Below, in pieces: positions 1 through 9,054 of a stretch of DNA of 64,000 bases. Origin of the DNA: Flavobacterium sp. YJ01 (GTDB lineage Bacteria > Bacteroidota > Bacteroidia > Flavobacteriales > Flavobacteriaceae); contig NZ_CP119757.1 of NCBI RefSeq assembly GCF_029320955.1, positions 4,960,001 through 5,024,000 of the forward strand. Reading direction: 5' to 3'. The notes beneath the pieces are model-generated. The model worked only from the letters and a program-made list of their open reading frames with translations, searched no databases and was not told the DNA's origin. Made by a program: the position numbers and the translations under genes. Position 1 is the first letter of the stretch. Each line of letters starts with the position of its first letter.

Positions 1-1242
1 CAGCCAGCGATTTCGACTTTAAACGGAAATCAGTTAGAAATCAAAAATCGTCAGGCTGTTAAATCTTTAGAAGGTTATATTCCAGTTTTAAAAGTGTTGG
101 AAAACGGAAATGTAATCAAAACTCAGATTTTAAAACCGTTAAAAGTAGAAGCAGGACAATCAACAACATTAGATGTTAGTTCTTATCTTCCAAAAATGAA
201 AGCTGATGCGGAATATATTTTAAATATAGAATTCCAACTTTCAAAAGATGAATTATGGGCTTCAAAAGGTTACGCTGTCGCGGAAGATCAGTTTATATTG
301 AAAAAGAAAGAAACTGTTTCTCCAGAGTCTAAAAAAGAAACGCTGAATGTTTCTGAATCAGATTTAGATTTCAAAATCAAAGGAAAAACTTTTGATATTA
401 CAATTGGAAAAGCAAACGGAGCTTTGAGTTCGTACATTTTTAACGGAGAAGAACAAGTTTTTGCACCGCTTTTACCGAACTTCGTAAGACCTCTTACAGA
501 CAACGATAAACGCGGATGGAAATCGCAAAAACTGTTGAAACAATGGTATAAAGCAAAACCAAAATTGGTTAGCATTTCAATTGATAAATCAGCTTCAGAA
601 ATCAAAATTACAAGCGATTACGAAATCATAAAAGACAGCGCAAGTGTTAAAGTAATCTATAACATTTTACCAAACGGATTAATAAAAGTAGATTACAGTT
701 TAAAAGCATCAGATAAACTGCCAAACATTCCAAAGATTGGAATGCAGATGGGAGTTCAGAGAAAATTCGATCAGATTTCATGGTACGGTAAAGGAGAATT
801 AGAAAATTACAGCGACAGAAGTTTCGGTTCGTTTGTGGGGAAATATTCGCTTCCAATTAATGATTTTATCGAACATTATCCAAAACCGCAAGAAAACGGA
901 AACAGATGTGATGTAAGGTGGATGGCATTAAGCACTCCACAAAAAAACAATGGATTTTTAGTAGTTAACGATACCAAAGTTTTAAGTATGAGCGCATGGC
1001 CGTATACACAGGAAAACTTAAGCACATCTGGTCATACATACGATTTGAAAGATCCAGGATTCTTAACACTAAACATCGATTTAATCCAAATGGGAGTAGG
1101 AGGAAACGACAGCTGGACGATTGTAGCACAGCCATTAGAACAATATCAGATTAAATCTGGAAATTATGAATACAGTTTTTATTTGACGCCTTTCAGCGGT
1201 TCAAAAAATGAATTGGAAAGTAGTTTGAAGAAGTTTAATTGA
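1..1242 (+). CDS. GH2 beta-galactosidase, C-terminal part (left-truncated by the window)
   Basis: The frame is open from base 1 to the TGA at 1240-1242, so about 413 C-terminal residues are visible and the true start lies upstream. The segment with FVRPLTDNDKRGW is the hallmark of the last domain (small-chain domain) of five-domain LacZ-type GH2 beta-galactosidases, where the usual form is RAPTDND-G. The preceding stretch is a beta-sandwich linker, and the rest is a long beta-rich supersandwich domain ending near the stop. The catalytic barrel with its two glutamates is outside the window. By family it removes beta-linked galactose, arabinopyranose or glucuronate from side chains; context suggests a pectin side chain. 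The stop codon lies inside the first unit of a heptamer repeat. Family fairly sure, substrate unknown. Confidence 0.85.
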   Translation, partial: QPAISTLNGNQLEIKNRQAVKSLEGYIPVLKVLENGNVIKTQILKPLKVEAGQSTTLDVSSYLPKMKADAEYILNIEFQLSKDELWASKGYAVAEDQFILKKKETVSPESKKETLNVSESDLDFKIKGKTFDITIGKANGALSSYIFNGEEQVFAPLLPNFVRPLTDNDKRGWKSQKLLKQWYKAKPKLVSISIDKSASEIKITSDYEIIKDSASVKVIYNILPNGLIKVDYSLKASDKLPNIPKIGMQMGVQRKFDQISWYGKGELENYSDRSFGSFVGKYSLPINDFIEHYPKPQENGNRCDVRWMALSTPQKNNGFLVVNDTKVLSMSAWPYTQENLSTSGHTYDLKDPGFLTLNIDLIQMGVGGNDSWTIVAQPLEQYQIKSGNYEYSFYLTPFSGSKNELESSLKKFN

Positions 1243-1287
1243 TAATTGATAATTGATAATTGATAATTGATAAGTGATAATTGATAA
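1239..1287. repeat. Tandem heptamer TTGATAA x7
   Basis: Seven consecutive 7-base units fill 49 bases: six are TTGATAA and the sixth is GTGATAA. The first unit overlaps the stop codon of the GH2 gene. Each unit carries TGA and TAA, and because the period is seven the array places stops in all three forward frames. Confidence 0.9.
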
Positions 1288-1321
1288 TTTTAAAGTTAAA
1301 AACTTAAAGATTAAAGATATA

Positions 1322-1511
1322 GTTTGTCATTTCGACGTAAGGAGAAATCTTCGCAAGAAATTCCACAAAGATTATCAAACATAGCCCCAGGTTTCAACCT
1401 CGGGAAACGTATGGAGAAATCACGTTGCGTCCCAATGGTTAAAACCATTGGCTATGTTTTAATAGCAAAAAATATATTAAACCCGACAGGTTTCAAAAAC
1501 CCGTCGGGTTT
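1322..1511. repeat. Intergenic composite of palindromic repeats before GH106
   Basis: There is no gene between 1243 and 1534. The gap contains a single arm of the TTGTCATTTCGACG repeat family (about 1324-1360, GACGTAAGG variant). A small perfect hairpin CCAATGGTT/AACCATTGG follows at about 1432-1451. A 33-base hairpin with outer stem AAACCCGACAGG lies at 1479-1511 and belongs to the family built on AGGTTT...AAACC. The GH106 start follows 23 bases after this hairpin. Confidence 0.75.
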
Positions 1512-1534
1512 ACGAACAGAAAATAATAACAATA

Positions 1535-4500
1535 ATGTCTAACCGTAACCACATTTTTCTTTTCAAAAAAGACTTCCGATTTTGGAATTTCCAACTTTCG
1601 ATTTTCTTGTTTTTGCTTTTTGCAAACATCGTCTCTGGACAGGAAGTTCATAAAAAAGAATCTTTTCAGCCAACATTAGAATCCTCAAGACCTTGGGTAT
1701 ATTGGTATTGGATGAAATCGGCGTATTCTAAAGTTGGAATTACAGCCGATTTAGAAGCCATGAAACAAGCCGGCATTGCGGGCGCTTATTTAATGACTAT
1801 TAAAGGTCCAGCCAATCCGCCATTGATAGATCCGCCAGTTTTACAGTTGACGCCTGAATTTTGGGATATGATTCATTGGGCTTTTAAAGAAGCAGATCGT
1901 TTAGGTTTGAAACTGGCTTTTCATGGAGCAGATGGATTTGCTGTTGCAGGTGGGCCGTGGATTACGCCAGAGATGTCAATGCAGAAAGTAGTTTGGTCAA
2001 CGACTGAAATTTTAGGCGGAAAAAAAGTGGTTTCAAAACTGCCAGTTCCAGCCCATTACAAAGACTATTATAAAGACATTGCTACTTTTGCGATTCCGAT
2101 AAAAGAATACCAAATCACTTCGCAGATGCAACTCCCAAAAGTGACAACATCAAACAATACCGATGCATCTTTTTTGGCTGATCCTAAAAAAGATGAAAAC
2201 TTCAAATTTGCCGATGCGGGTTGGATTCAATACGAATTTGCACAGCCTTTTACCTGCAAATCTATTGTTATTGAAACCAAAGGAAGAGATTTTCAGGCAC
2301 AGCGTCTTATTGTAGAAGTGAGTGATGACGGAATCAATTTTAGATTCCACGAAAGAATGATCGCACCACGTCACGGCTGGCAGGACATGGATTTCCCAAA
2401 TACACATACGATTACGCCTGTTACGGCAAAATATTTCAGATTTGTGTATGATCCAAAAGGGACAGAACCTGGAGCAGAAGATTTGGATTTTGCGAAGTGG
2501 AAACAGAATCTGAAAGTGAGTAAAATTACACTTTCGAATCAATCGTTGATTAATAATTACGAAGGAAAATCAGGTGCAATCTGGCGTTTGACTCCGCGGA
2601 CTACAGAAAAAGAAATACCAAATTCTGATGCATTCAAAAAATCAGAAATTATCAATATATCCAATTTTGTGGATGCTGATGGAAACCTAAACTGGAAAGC
2701 ACCAAAAGGAAAGTGGAAAATTATCCGAATGGGACATACTTCTACAGGACATGAAAATGCAACTGGCGGAGCAGGAAAAGGGCTGGAAGTTGACAAATTT
2801 AATCCAGAATTAATTCGTTTTCAATTAGATCATTGGTTTGGAGAAGCAGTTCGTTCAGCTGGTCCAGAATTGGCTTCAAAAGTTTTAGAAATCCTGCATT
2901 TCGACAGCTGGGAATGTGGAAGCCAAAATTGGTCTTCGGTTTTTAAGGCTGAATTTAAAAAGAGACGTGGTTACGATATTGTAGAATATCTTCCCGTTAT
3001 GGCCGGAATTCCAGTAGAAAGTGCCGATTTTTCAGAGAAAGTTTTATACGATGTTAGAAAAACAATTGCCGATTTAGTTGCCGATAATTTCTACGGAACT
3101 GTCGCTCAAATCGCCAAAGAAAACAACATAAAATTAAGTGCCGAAAATGTGGCGCCTGTTGTAACGAGCGATGCCTTACTTCATTATAAGTATGTCGATT
3201 ACCCAAGTGGAGAATTTTGGCTGAAAAGCCCAACACACGACAAACCTTTTGATATGGTCGATGCCATTTCGGGCGGACATATTTACGGAAAAGATATTAT
3301 TCAGGCAGAATCTTTTACAGCGCTGAGAATGGATTGGAACGAACATCCTGGGAATCTAAAAACAACTGCAGACCGTAATTATGCTTTAGGAATCAACCGT
3401 TTATTCTATCATGTTTTTGTCCATAATCCGTGGACGGACAGAAAACCCGGAATGACTTTAGATGATATCGGAACTTTTTTCCAAAGAGACCAAACGTGGT
3501 GGAAACCCGGAAAAGCGTGGTTTGATTATTGTCAAAGAGTGCAGTTTCAGTTGCAAAAAGGAAAACCTGTAATTGATTTGGCGGTTTTTATTGGCGAAGA
3601 TTTTCCTTCCCGTTCTTTTGTTCCAGATCGTTTGGTGCCGTTTATCCCAAATGTATTTGGTACAGTGAGACTCGAAAGCGAGAAAATCCGTTTAGAAAAT
3701 GAAGGTCAGCCAACGGCAAAAATGCCCAAAGAAGTGACCTATTCTAAAAATATAACTGATTTATCACAATGGATTAATCCGCTAAATGGGTATCAATATG
3801 ATTCTTTTAATGCTGATGTTTTAATTAATAGAGCGAAAGTGGTAAACGGAAAAATCTCATTTGAAGGCGGAATTGAATATGGCGCTTTATTCTTCCCAGG
3901 AAGTCACAAAATGGCACCAAATAAGATTTTGTCTTTGGCTTCCGCCGAAAAAATCCTGCAATTGCTAAAAGATGGAGCAACTATTTTTGTGGACGAAAAA
4001 CCGAACCTTCTGCCGGGAATTCAGTCAGAACCCGATCAAAAGAAATGGCAAAATGTAATTGATGAAATCTGGAATAATGCAAATTTAGCAACATGGAAAA
4101 TCGGAAAAGGAACAGTTGTTAAATTGCCGTATTTAGGAAATGATTTTGCTTCAATCGGAATTACTCAAGATATTTATTTTCCAAATTTAAATCGAGCTGA
4201 AGCCGAAACATTGGCTTGGGCGCATCGTAAATCGGATAAGAAAGATATTTATTTCATTTCCAATCAAAAAGTAGAAAAACGTTCTTTTGAAGCTTCTTTC
4301 AGAATTTCTGGAAAAGTACCGCAATGGTACAATCCAGTAACAGATCAAACTTCAGCTTTAGCCAATTGGAAAATAGAAAACGGAAGAACAATTGTTTCGT
4401 TAACTTTAGAGGCAAACGAATCTGGTTTTGTGATTTTTAAAGAAGAAACAAAAGAAGTTTTAGCCCAAGGAAAAACAGCTGAATTTGAAAAAGTTCAGGT

Positions 4501-4969
4501 TTTAGATGAGAATTGGGAAATTCAATTCGATCCAGAATTCAAAGGTCCGAAAGATGTCATAAAAACAAACAAGCTTTTTGACTGGAGCACTTCTGAAAAT
4601 GATCAAATTAAGTATTATTCTGGAACTGTAGTTTATAAAAAAGAGTTTATTTGGAAAGGAAAAGATAGCAATAAAACATGGTTAGATTTAGGTGAAATCG
4701 CCAATATTGCCGAAATCAGAATCAACGGAAAAGACTGCGGAACACTTTGGACTTTCCCTTTTAAAACAGATATTTCAAAAGCTTTACAAAAAGGAAAAAA
4801 TACGATAGAAATAAAAGTTACAAATACTTGGGCAAATAGATTAATCGGCGATCAAAAATTGCCAAAAGAAGAAAGATTAACTTGGACAACAGCACCATTT
4901 AGATTAGAAGGAGAACCGTTGTTGAAAGCGGGGTTATTTGGGCCAGTGAGTATTGTAAAAGAAAAATAA
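1535..4969 (+). CDS. GH106-family alpha-L-rhamnosidase
   Basis: A 1144-residue exported protein. A hydrophobic stretch at about residues 19-35 ending VSGQ is a Sec signal, placed rather far from the first Met. The N-terminal barrel begins with SSRPWVYWYWM and ADLEAMKQAGIAGAYLMT, followed by FHGADGFAVAGGPW, which is the typical opening of GH106 rhamnosidases. A beta-sandwich is inserted at about 200-330, and a GH2-type sugar-binding jelly roll (WLDLGEIANIAEIRINGK) lies near the C-terminus. The length matches the family (about 1000-1150). Known GH106 enzymes release alpha-L-rhamnose from rhamnogalacturonan I or II. It follows GH2 and precedes an acetylesterase. The start at 1535 is the only ATG before the signal. 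Which rhamnose linkage is cut cannot be read from sequence. Confidence 0.88.
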   Translation: MSNRNHIFLFKKDFRFWNFQLSIFLFLLFANIVSGQEVHKKESFQPTLESSRPWVYWYWMKSAYSKVGITADLEAMKQAGIAGAYLMTIKGPANPPLIDPPVLQLTPEFWDMIHWAFKEADRLGLKLAFHGADGFAVAGGPWITPEMSMQKVVWSTTEILGGKKVVSKLPVPAHYKDYYKDIATFAIPIKEYQITSQMQLPKVTTSNNTDASFLADPKKDENFKFADAGWIQYEFAQPFTCKSIVIETKGRDFQAQRLIVEVSDDGINFRFHERMIAPRHGWQDMDFPNTHTITPVTAKYFRFVYDPKGTEPGAEDLDFAKWKQNLKVSKITLSNQSLINNYEGKSGAIWRLTPRTTEKEIPNSDAFKKSEIINISNFVDADGNLNWKAPKGKWKIIRMGHTSTGHENATGGAGKGLEVDKFNPELIRFQLDHWFGEAVRSAGPELASKVLEILHFDSWECGSQNWSSVFKAEFKKRRGYDIVEYLPVMAGIPVESADFSEKVLYDVRKTIADLVADNFYGTVAQIAKENNIKLSAENVAPVVTSDALLHYKYVDYPSGEFWLKSPTHDKPFDMVDAISGGHIYGKDIIQAESFTALRMDWNEHPGNLKTTADRNYALGINRLFYHVFVHNPWTDRKPGMTLDDIGTFFQRDQTWWKPGKAWFDYCQRVQFQLQKGKPVIDLAVFIGEDFPSRSFVPDRLVPFIPNVFGTVRLESEKIRLENEGQPTAKMPKEVTYSKNITDLSQWINPLNGYQYDSFNADVLINRAKVVNGKISFEGGIEYGALFFPGSHKMAPNKILSLASAEKILQLLKDGATIFVDEKPNLLPGIQSEPDQKKWQNVIDEIWNNANLATWKIGKGTVVKLPYLGNDFASIGITQDIYFPNLNRAEAETLAWAHRKSDKKDIYFISNQKVEKRSFEASFRISGKVPQWYNPVTDQTSALANWKIENGRTIVSLTLEANESGFVIFKEETKEVLAQGKTAEFEKVQVLDENWEIQFDPEFKGPKDVIKTNKLFDWSTSENDQIKYYSGTVVYKKEFIWKGKDSNKTWLDLGEIANIAEIRINGKDCGTLWTFPFKTDISKALQKGKNTIEIKVTNTWANRLIGDQKLPKEERLTWTTAPFRLEGEPLLKAGLFGPVSIVKEK

Positions 4970-4976
4970 AATGTTA

Positions 4977-5111
4977 GCCACAGATTAAATGATTATTTGG
5001 ATTGTCACCCCGAACGAAGTCGAAGGGCGTTTCAATTGGAATCGGGCTTCGACTTCGCTCAGCCTGACATAACTAAAATTAATAATCCTTTTTAATCTTC
5101 AAATCTGTGGC
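4977..5111. repeat. Nested intergenic palindrome (GCCACAGATT outer, TGTCA/GTCGAAG inner)
   Basis: Outer arms GCCACAGATT (4977) and CAAATCTGTGGC (ending 5111) enclose a second inverted repeat of a different family at 5003-5069. Its arms begin TGTCACCCCGAACGAAG and end CTTCGCTCAGCCTGACA. It fills most of the gap between the GH106 and acetylesterase genes. Confidence 0.8.
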
Positions 5112-5129
5112 AATAGAAAATAAATTAAA

Positions 5130-6554
5130 ATGAAAAAATCAATTATTGCATTATTAACGATTTTAGCAAGTTTTCAAATCAATGCCAAAATCAAATTGCC
5201 AGCATTGTTCTCTGATAACATGATGCTTCAACAAAAATCTAACGCGCCAATTTGGGGCTGGGCAGAAAAGAACGCTAATATCGTAATCAAAACTTCGTGG
5301 GATTCTAAAACCTACAAAGCAAAAGCAGATGCTTCAGGTAAATGGAAAACAGAATTACAGACTTCATCTTTTGGTGGTCCTTATACAATTGAAGTTGCTG
5401 AAGGAAACGAAAAAGTTACCATCAAAAATGTTTTGGTAGGTGAAGTTTGGCTTTGTTCGGGACAATCCAATATGGAAATGCCTTTGAAGGGATTTCAAGG
5501 ACAACCTGTTAAAAACGGAAACGAAATTATCGTAAGATCAACCAATAAAAACATTCGTTTAATTACGATTCCAAGAGCAACCGTTTTAGAACCATTAGAA
5601 GATTTCGAAGGAAAATGGGAAGAAGCTTCTCCAAAATCAACATCTAATTTTAGCGCAACGGCTTGGTATTTTGGCTCGCTTTTACAGGAAGTTTTAAATG
5701 TTCCTGTGGGATTGATTCATGTATCGTATGGAGGCTCGAGTATGGAAGCTTGGATGAACAAACAAATGCTGAAAGATTTCGCTAGCGCTAAAATTCCGAC
5801 CACGAAAGAAGAATTGGCAAAAGATCCAAATCGTGTTCCTACAACTTTGTTTAACGGAATGCTTTCGCCTGTAATTGGTTACGGAATCAAAGGCTGTATC
5901 TGGTATCAGGGAGAATCGAATTACGAAAGAGCTTCAGAATATACCGCTTTGATGAAGAAAATGGTAAGCAGTTGGAGAACGTTGTGGAATCAGGGAGAAT
6001 TTCCTTTTTATTTCGCTCAAATCGCACCATTTAATTACGCTTCTTTTCATCCAAAAGATTATTTAGAAAAATATAATTCAGCTTATTTAAGAGAGGCACA
6101 ATTTAAAGCTTCAAAAGAAATTCCGAATTCGGCAATGGCGGTTTTAATGGATATTGGAGAAGAAAACAACATTCACCCAATGGATAAAGAAAAAGGTGGA
6201 AACCGTTTGGCTTTTCAGGCTTTGGCAAGAACTTATGGAATCGAAGGTTTTGAATTCGAAAGTCCAAAATATAAATCGATGGAAATAAAAGATGGTGCTG
6301 TGACGGTTTCTTTTGATGATGTTAATAACGGAATTACATCTTATGACAAAGAAGTTTTAGGTTTTGAAATAGCAGGAGCAGACAAAGTTTTTTATCCAGC
6401 AAAAACGGTTGTAAGAAGAAAATCAGTGGTTTTGACATCTGATAAAGTAAAAAATCCAGTTGCAGTAAGATATTTATGGAAAGATTTCGCCAAAGCGGAA
6501 TTGTTTAGCGCAGGTGGTTTGCCAGTTTCTTCATTTAGAACCGATGAGTGGTGA
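5130..6554 (+). CDS. SGNH-family sialate O-acetylesterase-like carbohydrate esterase
   Basis: A 474-residue protein with a short Sec signal (residues 1-19, ending INAK). GEVWLCSGQSNMEMPL puts the nucleophile Ser at residue 113 in the GQSNM block. GCIWYQGESN is the second conserved block, and NIHPMDK supplies the C-terminal His/Asp pair of an SGNH hydrolase. This is the family annotated as sialate O-acetylesterase (DUF303 type). In a pectin locus it more likely removes acetyl groups from galacturonate, rhamnose or a methylated or acetylated side-chain sugar so that neighbouring hydrolases can act. No sialic-acid gene is present to support a sialate role. Family sure, substrate inferred. Confidence 0.88.
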   Translation: MKKSIIALLTILASFQINAKIKLPALFSDNMMLQQKSNAPIWGWAEKNANIVIKTSWDSKTYKAKADASGKWKTELQTSSFGGPYTIEVAEGNEKVTIKNVLVGEVWLCSGQSNMEMPLKGFQGQPVKNGNEIIVRSTNKNIRLITIPRATVLEPLEDFEGKWEEASPKSTSNFSATAWYFGSLLQEVLNVPVGLIHVSYGGSSMEAWMNKQMLKDFASAKIPTTKEELAKDPNRVPTTLFNGMLSPVIGYGIKGCIWYQGESNYERASEYTALMKKMVSSWRTLWNQGEFPFYFAQIAPFNYASFHPKDYLEKYNSAYLREAQFKASKEIPNSAMAVLMDIGEENNIHPMDKEKGGNRLAFQALARTYGIEGFEFESPKYKSMEIKDGAVTVSFDDVNNGITSYDKEVLGFEIAGADKVFYPAKTVVRRKSVVLTSDKVKNPVAVRYLWKDFAKAELFSAGGLPVSSFRTDEW

Positions 6555-6561
6555 TTTTTTT

Positions 6562-6674
6562 AACCATATAAGTTATATAAGAAAATGTAAGTTTTGTGTT
6601 TTGCTTGTCTTTTAGGAAATATAAGTTTAGAAATGAAGGCTTAGCTTAAATTATCTTTTATGACTTATATGGTT
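6562..6674. repeat. Intergenic palindrome, ACCATATAAGT family
   Basis: Arms AACCATATAAGT (6562-6573) and ACTTATATGGTT (6663-6674) are perfect complements separated by about 90 bases. The same arms recur at 11522-11620 and 57235-57300, and as a lone right arm at 25481-25502. Confidence 0.85.
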
Positions 6675-6707
6675 CAATAATAGTATTCTATATAAAATAT
6701 TAATACG

Positions 6708-9038
6708 TTGAAAAATTTAATACTTCTATTTTTTCTCTTCACTACGCTTTGCCTTAAAGCGCAAATTCCTGCGCTCGATAATTATAATCAAATTTGGACA
6801 ACGCAAAGCAATAATTCATCAGAATCTATGCCTTTGGGAGGCGGTGATATTGGTATGAATGTCTGGGTAGAGAAAGGCGATTTGTATTTTTATTTTTCAA
6901 GAAGCGGAACTTTCGACGAACATAATACTTTATTGAAATTAGGACGTGTGAAGGTGACTTTAACGCCGAATCCTTTTGAGGGAAAAGAAGCGTTTCATCA
7001 AGAATTAAAACTGAAAGATGGGTATGTTTTAGTTGGACAAAATGATACTAAAATTAAACTTTGGGTTGATGTTTTTAAACCTATTATTCATGTTGATTTA
7101 GAAAGTAAAAATCCGCTGAAAATGACAGCGTCTTATGAAAGTTGGCGTTATAAAAACCGTATTTCAAAAGGAAAAGAAAACAACGCCAATTCTTATAAAT
7201 GGGCACCTCAGGGAGATCTTGTTAATTTTAAAGATTCAATTGCTTTTGAAAACAACGGTGTCAAATTTTATCATAGAAATAGAGAAAATACTGTTTTTGA
7301 TGTAGCGGTTAAACAGCAGAAAATGGAATCGGTTAAAGATCAAATGCTGAATCCAATTGCGAATCTGACTTTTGGGGGATTTATGACAGGAAACAATCTG
7401 AAGCCAGACGGAACATATTTAGGAAAATATCAATCAACCGATTTTAAAGGCTTTAATTTATCAAGTTTAAAACCTTCAAAAAGGCATTCACTAGAAATTT
7501 ATTTGAATACGAATCAATCTGATTTTTCGACTTGGAATAATGGATTGAAAAGTTTGGTTTTATCTAATAAAAACAATTTCAAACAAGCAGAAAAAAACAC
7601 TCAAAAATGGTGGAATAATTTCTGGAATCGCAGTTTTATTTTTACTCAAAAAAATCAATCGAAGGCCAAAGATTCGGTGTATCAAATCGGGCAGAATTAT
7701 CAGTTGTTCAGATACATGCTGGGATGCAATGCGTATGGAAAATATCCAACCAAATTCAACGGCGGACTTTTTACGGTTGATCCCGTTTACACGAATAAGG
7801 ATTTAGATTTTACACCAGATTTCAGAAATTGGGGAGGAGGAACTATGACGGCTCAAAACCAGCGATTGGTTTATTTTCCGATGGTAAAAAGCGGTGATTT
7901 TGATATGATGAAATCGCAATTGAGTTTTTATCACGATTTGCAAAAAAATGCCGAATTACGTTCTAAAGTATATTGGAAACATAACGGTGCATCATTCACA
8001 GAACAATTAGAAAATTTCGGTTTGCCAAATCCAGCTGAATACGAATGGAAACGTCCCGCAGATTACGATCCGGGAATGGAATACAATGCTTGGTTGGAAT
8101 ACGAATGGGACACGGTTTTGGAGTTTTGTCAGATGATGTTGCAACAGAAAGAATATGCTGGAGAAGACATTCAGAAATACAATCAATTCATTATAAGTTG
8201 TCTTCGATTTTTTGATGAACATTATCAATATTTAGCCAAACAAAGAGGTAGAAAAGCTTTGGATGGAAACGGAAAATTAGTTTTATATCCAGGTTCAGCT
8301 GCTGAAACTTATAAAATGACGAATAACTCAAATAGTACGATTTCGGCTTTACAAATTATTACAGAAGATCTTTTAAACCTTTCTGGAAATCAATTGTCCA
8401 AAGAAGACTCAGAATATTTAAAAGCATTTCAAACGAGAATTCCGCCTTTGAATTTTGGGCAGATTGAAAATCATAAAGTTTTACTTCCTGCTAAAACTTG
8501 GGAAAGAGTGAATAATTCTGAAGTTCCGCAATTGTATCCTGTTTATCCTTGGGGAATTTATGGTATTGGTAAACCTGATTTGGAAACGGCTTTAAATACT
8601 TGGAAATACGATTCTGATGCTATAAAATTCAGAAGTCATATTGGTTGGAAACAAGATAACATTTTCTCAGCTCGTTTGGGTTTAACCGAAGAAGCAGCAA
8701 AATATAATACAATGAAAATGGCGAATTCAGAGAGACGTTTTCCAGCATTTTGGGGACCTGGATTTGATTGGGTTCCAGATCATAATTGGGGCGGATCGGG
8801 AATGATTGGAATGCAAGAAATGCTTTTGCAGGAAACAGGTAGAAAAATTTATCTTTTTCCAGCGTGGCCAAAAGAATGGAACGTTCATTTTAAATTACAT
8901 GCCAAACAAAATACAACAATTGAAGCCGAACTCTTAAACGGAGAATTAAAGGTTTTAAAAGTAATTCCAGAAGAAAGAAAAAAAGACATTATAAATCTGC
9001 TTGGAAAATCTGAAGCAGAGAAAACGAAATTAAACTAA
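6708..9038 (+). CDS. DUF5703-like putative glycoside hydrolase
   Basis: A 776-residue exported protein starting at TTG. The first residues, MKNLILLFFLFTTLCLKAQ, form a complete signal peptide directly after the start, which supports TTG over a later ATG. The N-terminal half is a beta-sandwich opening with SESMPLGGGDIGMNVWVEKG, similar in layout to GH95/GH65 proteins. The C-terminal half is alpha-helical with WGGGTMTAQNQRLVYFP and PAFWGPGFDWVPDHNWGG, consistent with an (alpha/alpha)6 barrel. I recall this family as DUF5703; I do not know a demonstrated activity. It sits between an acetylesterase and a pectate-lyase-like gene (16 bases before the latter), so a role on a pectin side chain is the inference. 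Confidence 0.62.
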   Translation: MKNLILLFFLFTTLCLKAQIPALDNYNQIWTTQSNNSSESMPLGGGDIGMNVWVEKGDLYFYFSRSGTFDEHNTLLKLGRVKVTLTPNPFEGKEAFHQELKLKDGYVLVGQNDTKIKLWVDVFKPIIHVDLESKNPLKMTASYESWRYKNRISKGKENNANSYKWAPQGDLVNFKDSIAFENNGVKFYHRNRENTVFDVAVKQQKMESVKDQMLNPIANLTFGGFMTGNNLKPDGTYLGKYQSTDFKGFNLSSLKPSKRHSLEIYLNTNQSDFSTWNNGLKSLVLSNKNNFKQAEKNTQKWWNNFWNRSFIFTQKNQSKAKDSVYQIGQNYQLFRYMLGCNAYGKYPTKFNGGLFTVDPVYTNKDLDFTPDFRNWGGGTMTAQNQRLVYFPMVKSGDFDMMKSQLSFYHDLQKNAELRSKVYWKHNGASFTEQLENFGLPNPAEYEWKRPADYDPGMEYNAWLEYEWDTVLEFCQMMLQQKEYAGEDIQKYNQFIISCLRFFDEHYQYLAKQRGRKALDGNGKLVLYPGSAAETYKMTNNSNSTISALQIITEDLLNLSGNQLSKEDSEYLKAFQTRIPPLNFGQIENHKVLLPAKTWERVNNSEVPQLYPVYPWGIYGIGKPDLETALNTWKYDSDAIKFRSHIGWKQDNIFSARLGLTEEAAKYNTMKMANSERRFPAFWGPGFDWVPDHNWGGSGMIGMQEMLLQETGRKIYLFPAWPKEWNVHFKLHAKQNTTIEAELLNGELKVLKVIPEERKKDIINLLGKSEAEKTKLN

Positions 9039-9054
9039 CTATTACTAACAAAAA

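Noticed and set aside
1324..1542. A 72-codon open frame in the gap before GH106
   Set aside because: It consists of repeat sequence (TTGTCATTTCGACG arm and hairpins) and overlaps the GH106 start; no protein-like composition.
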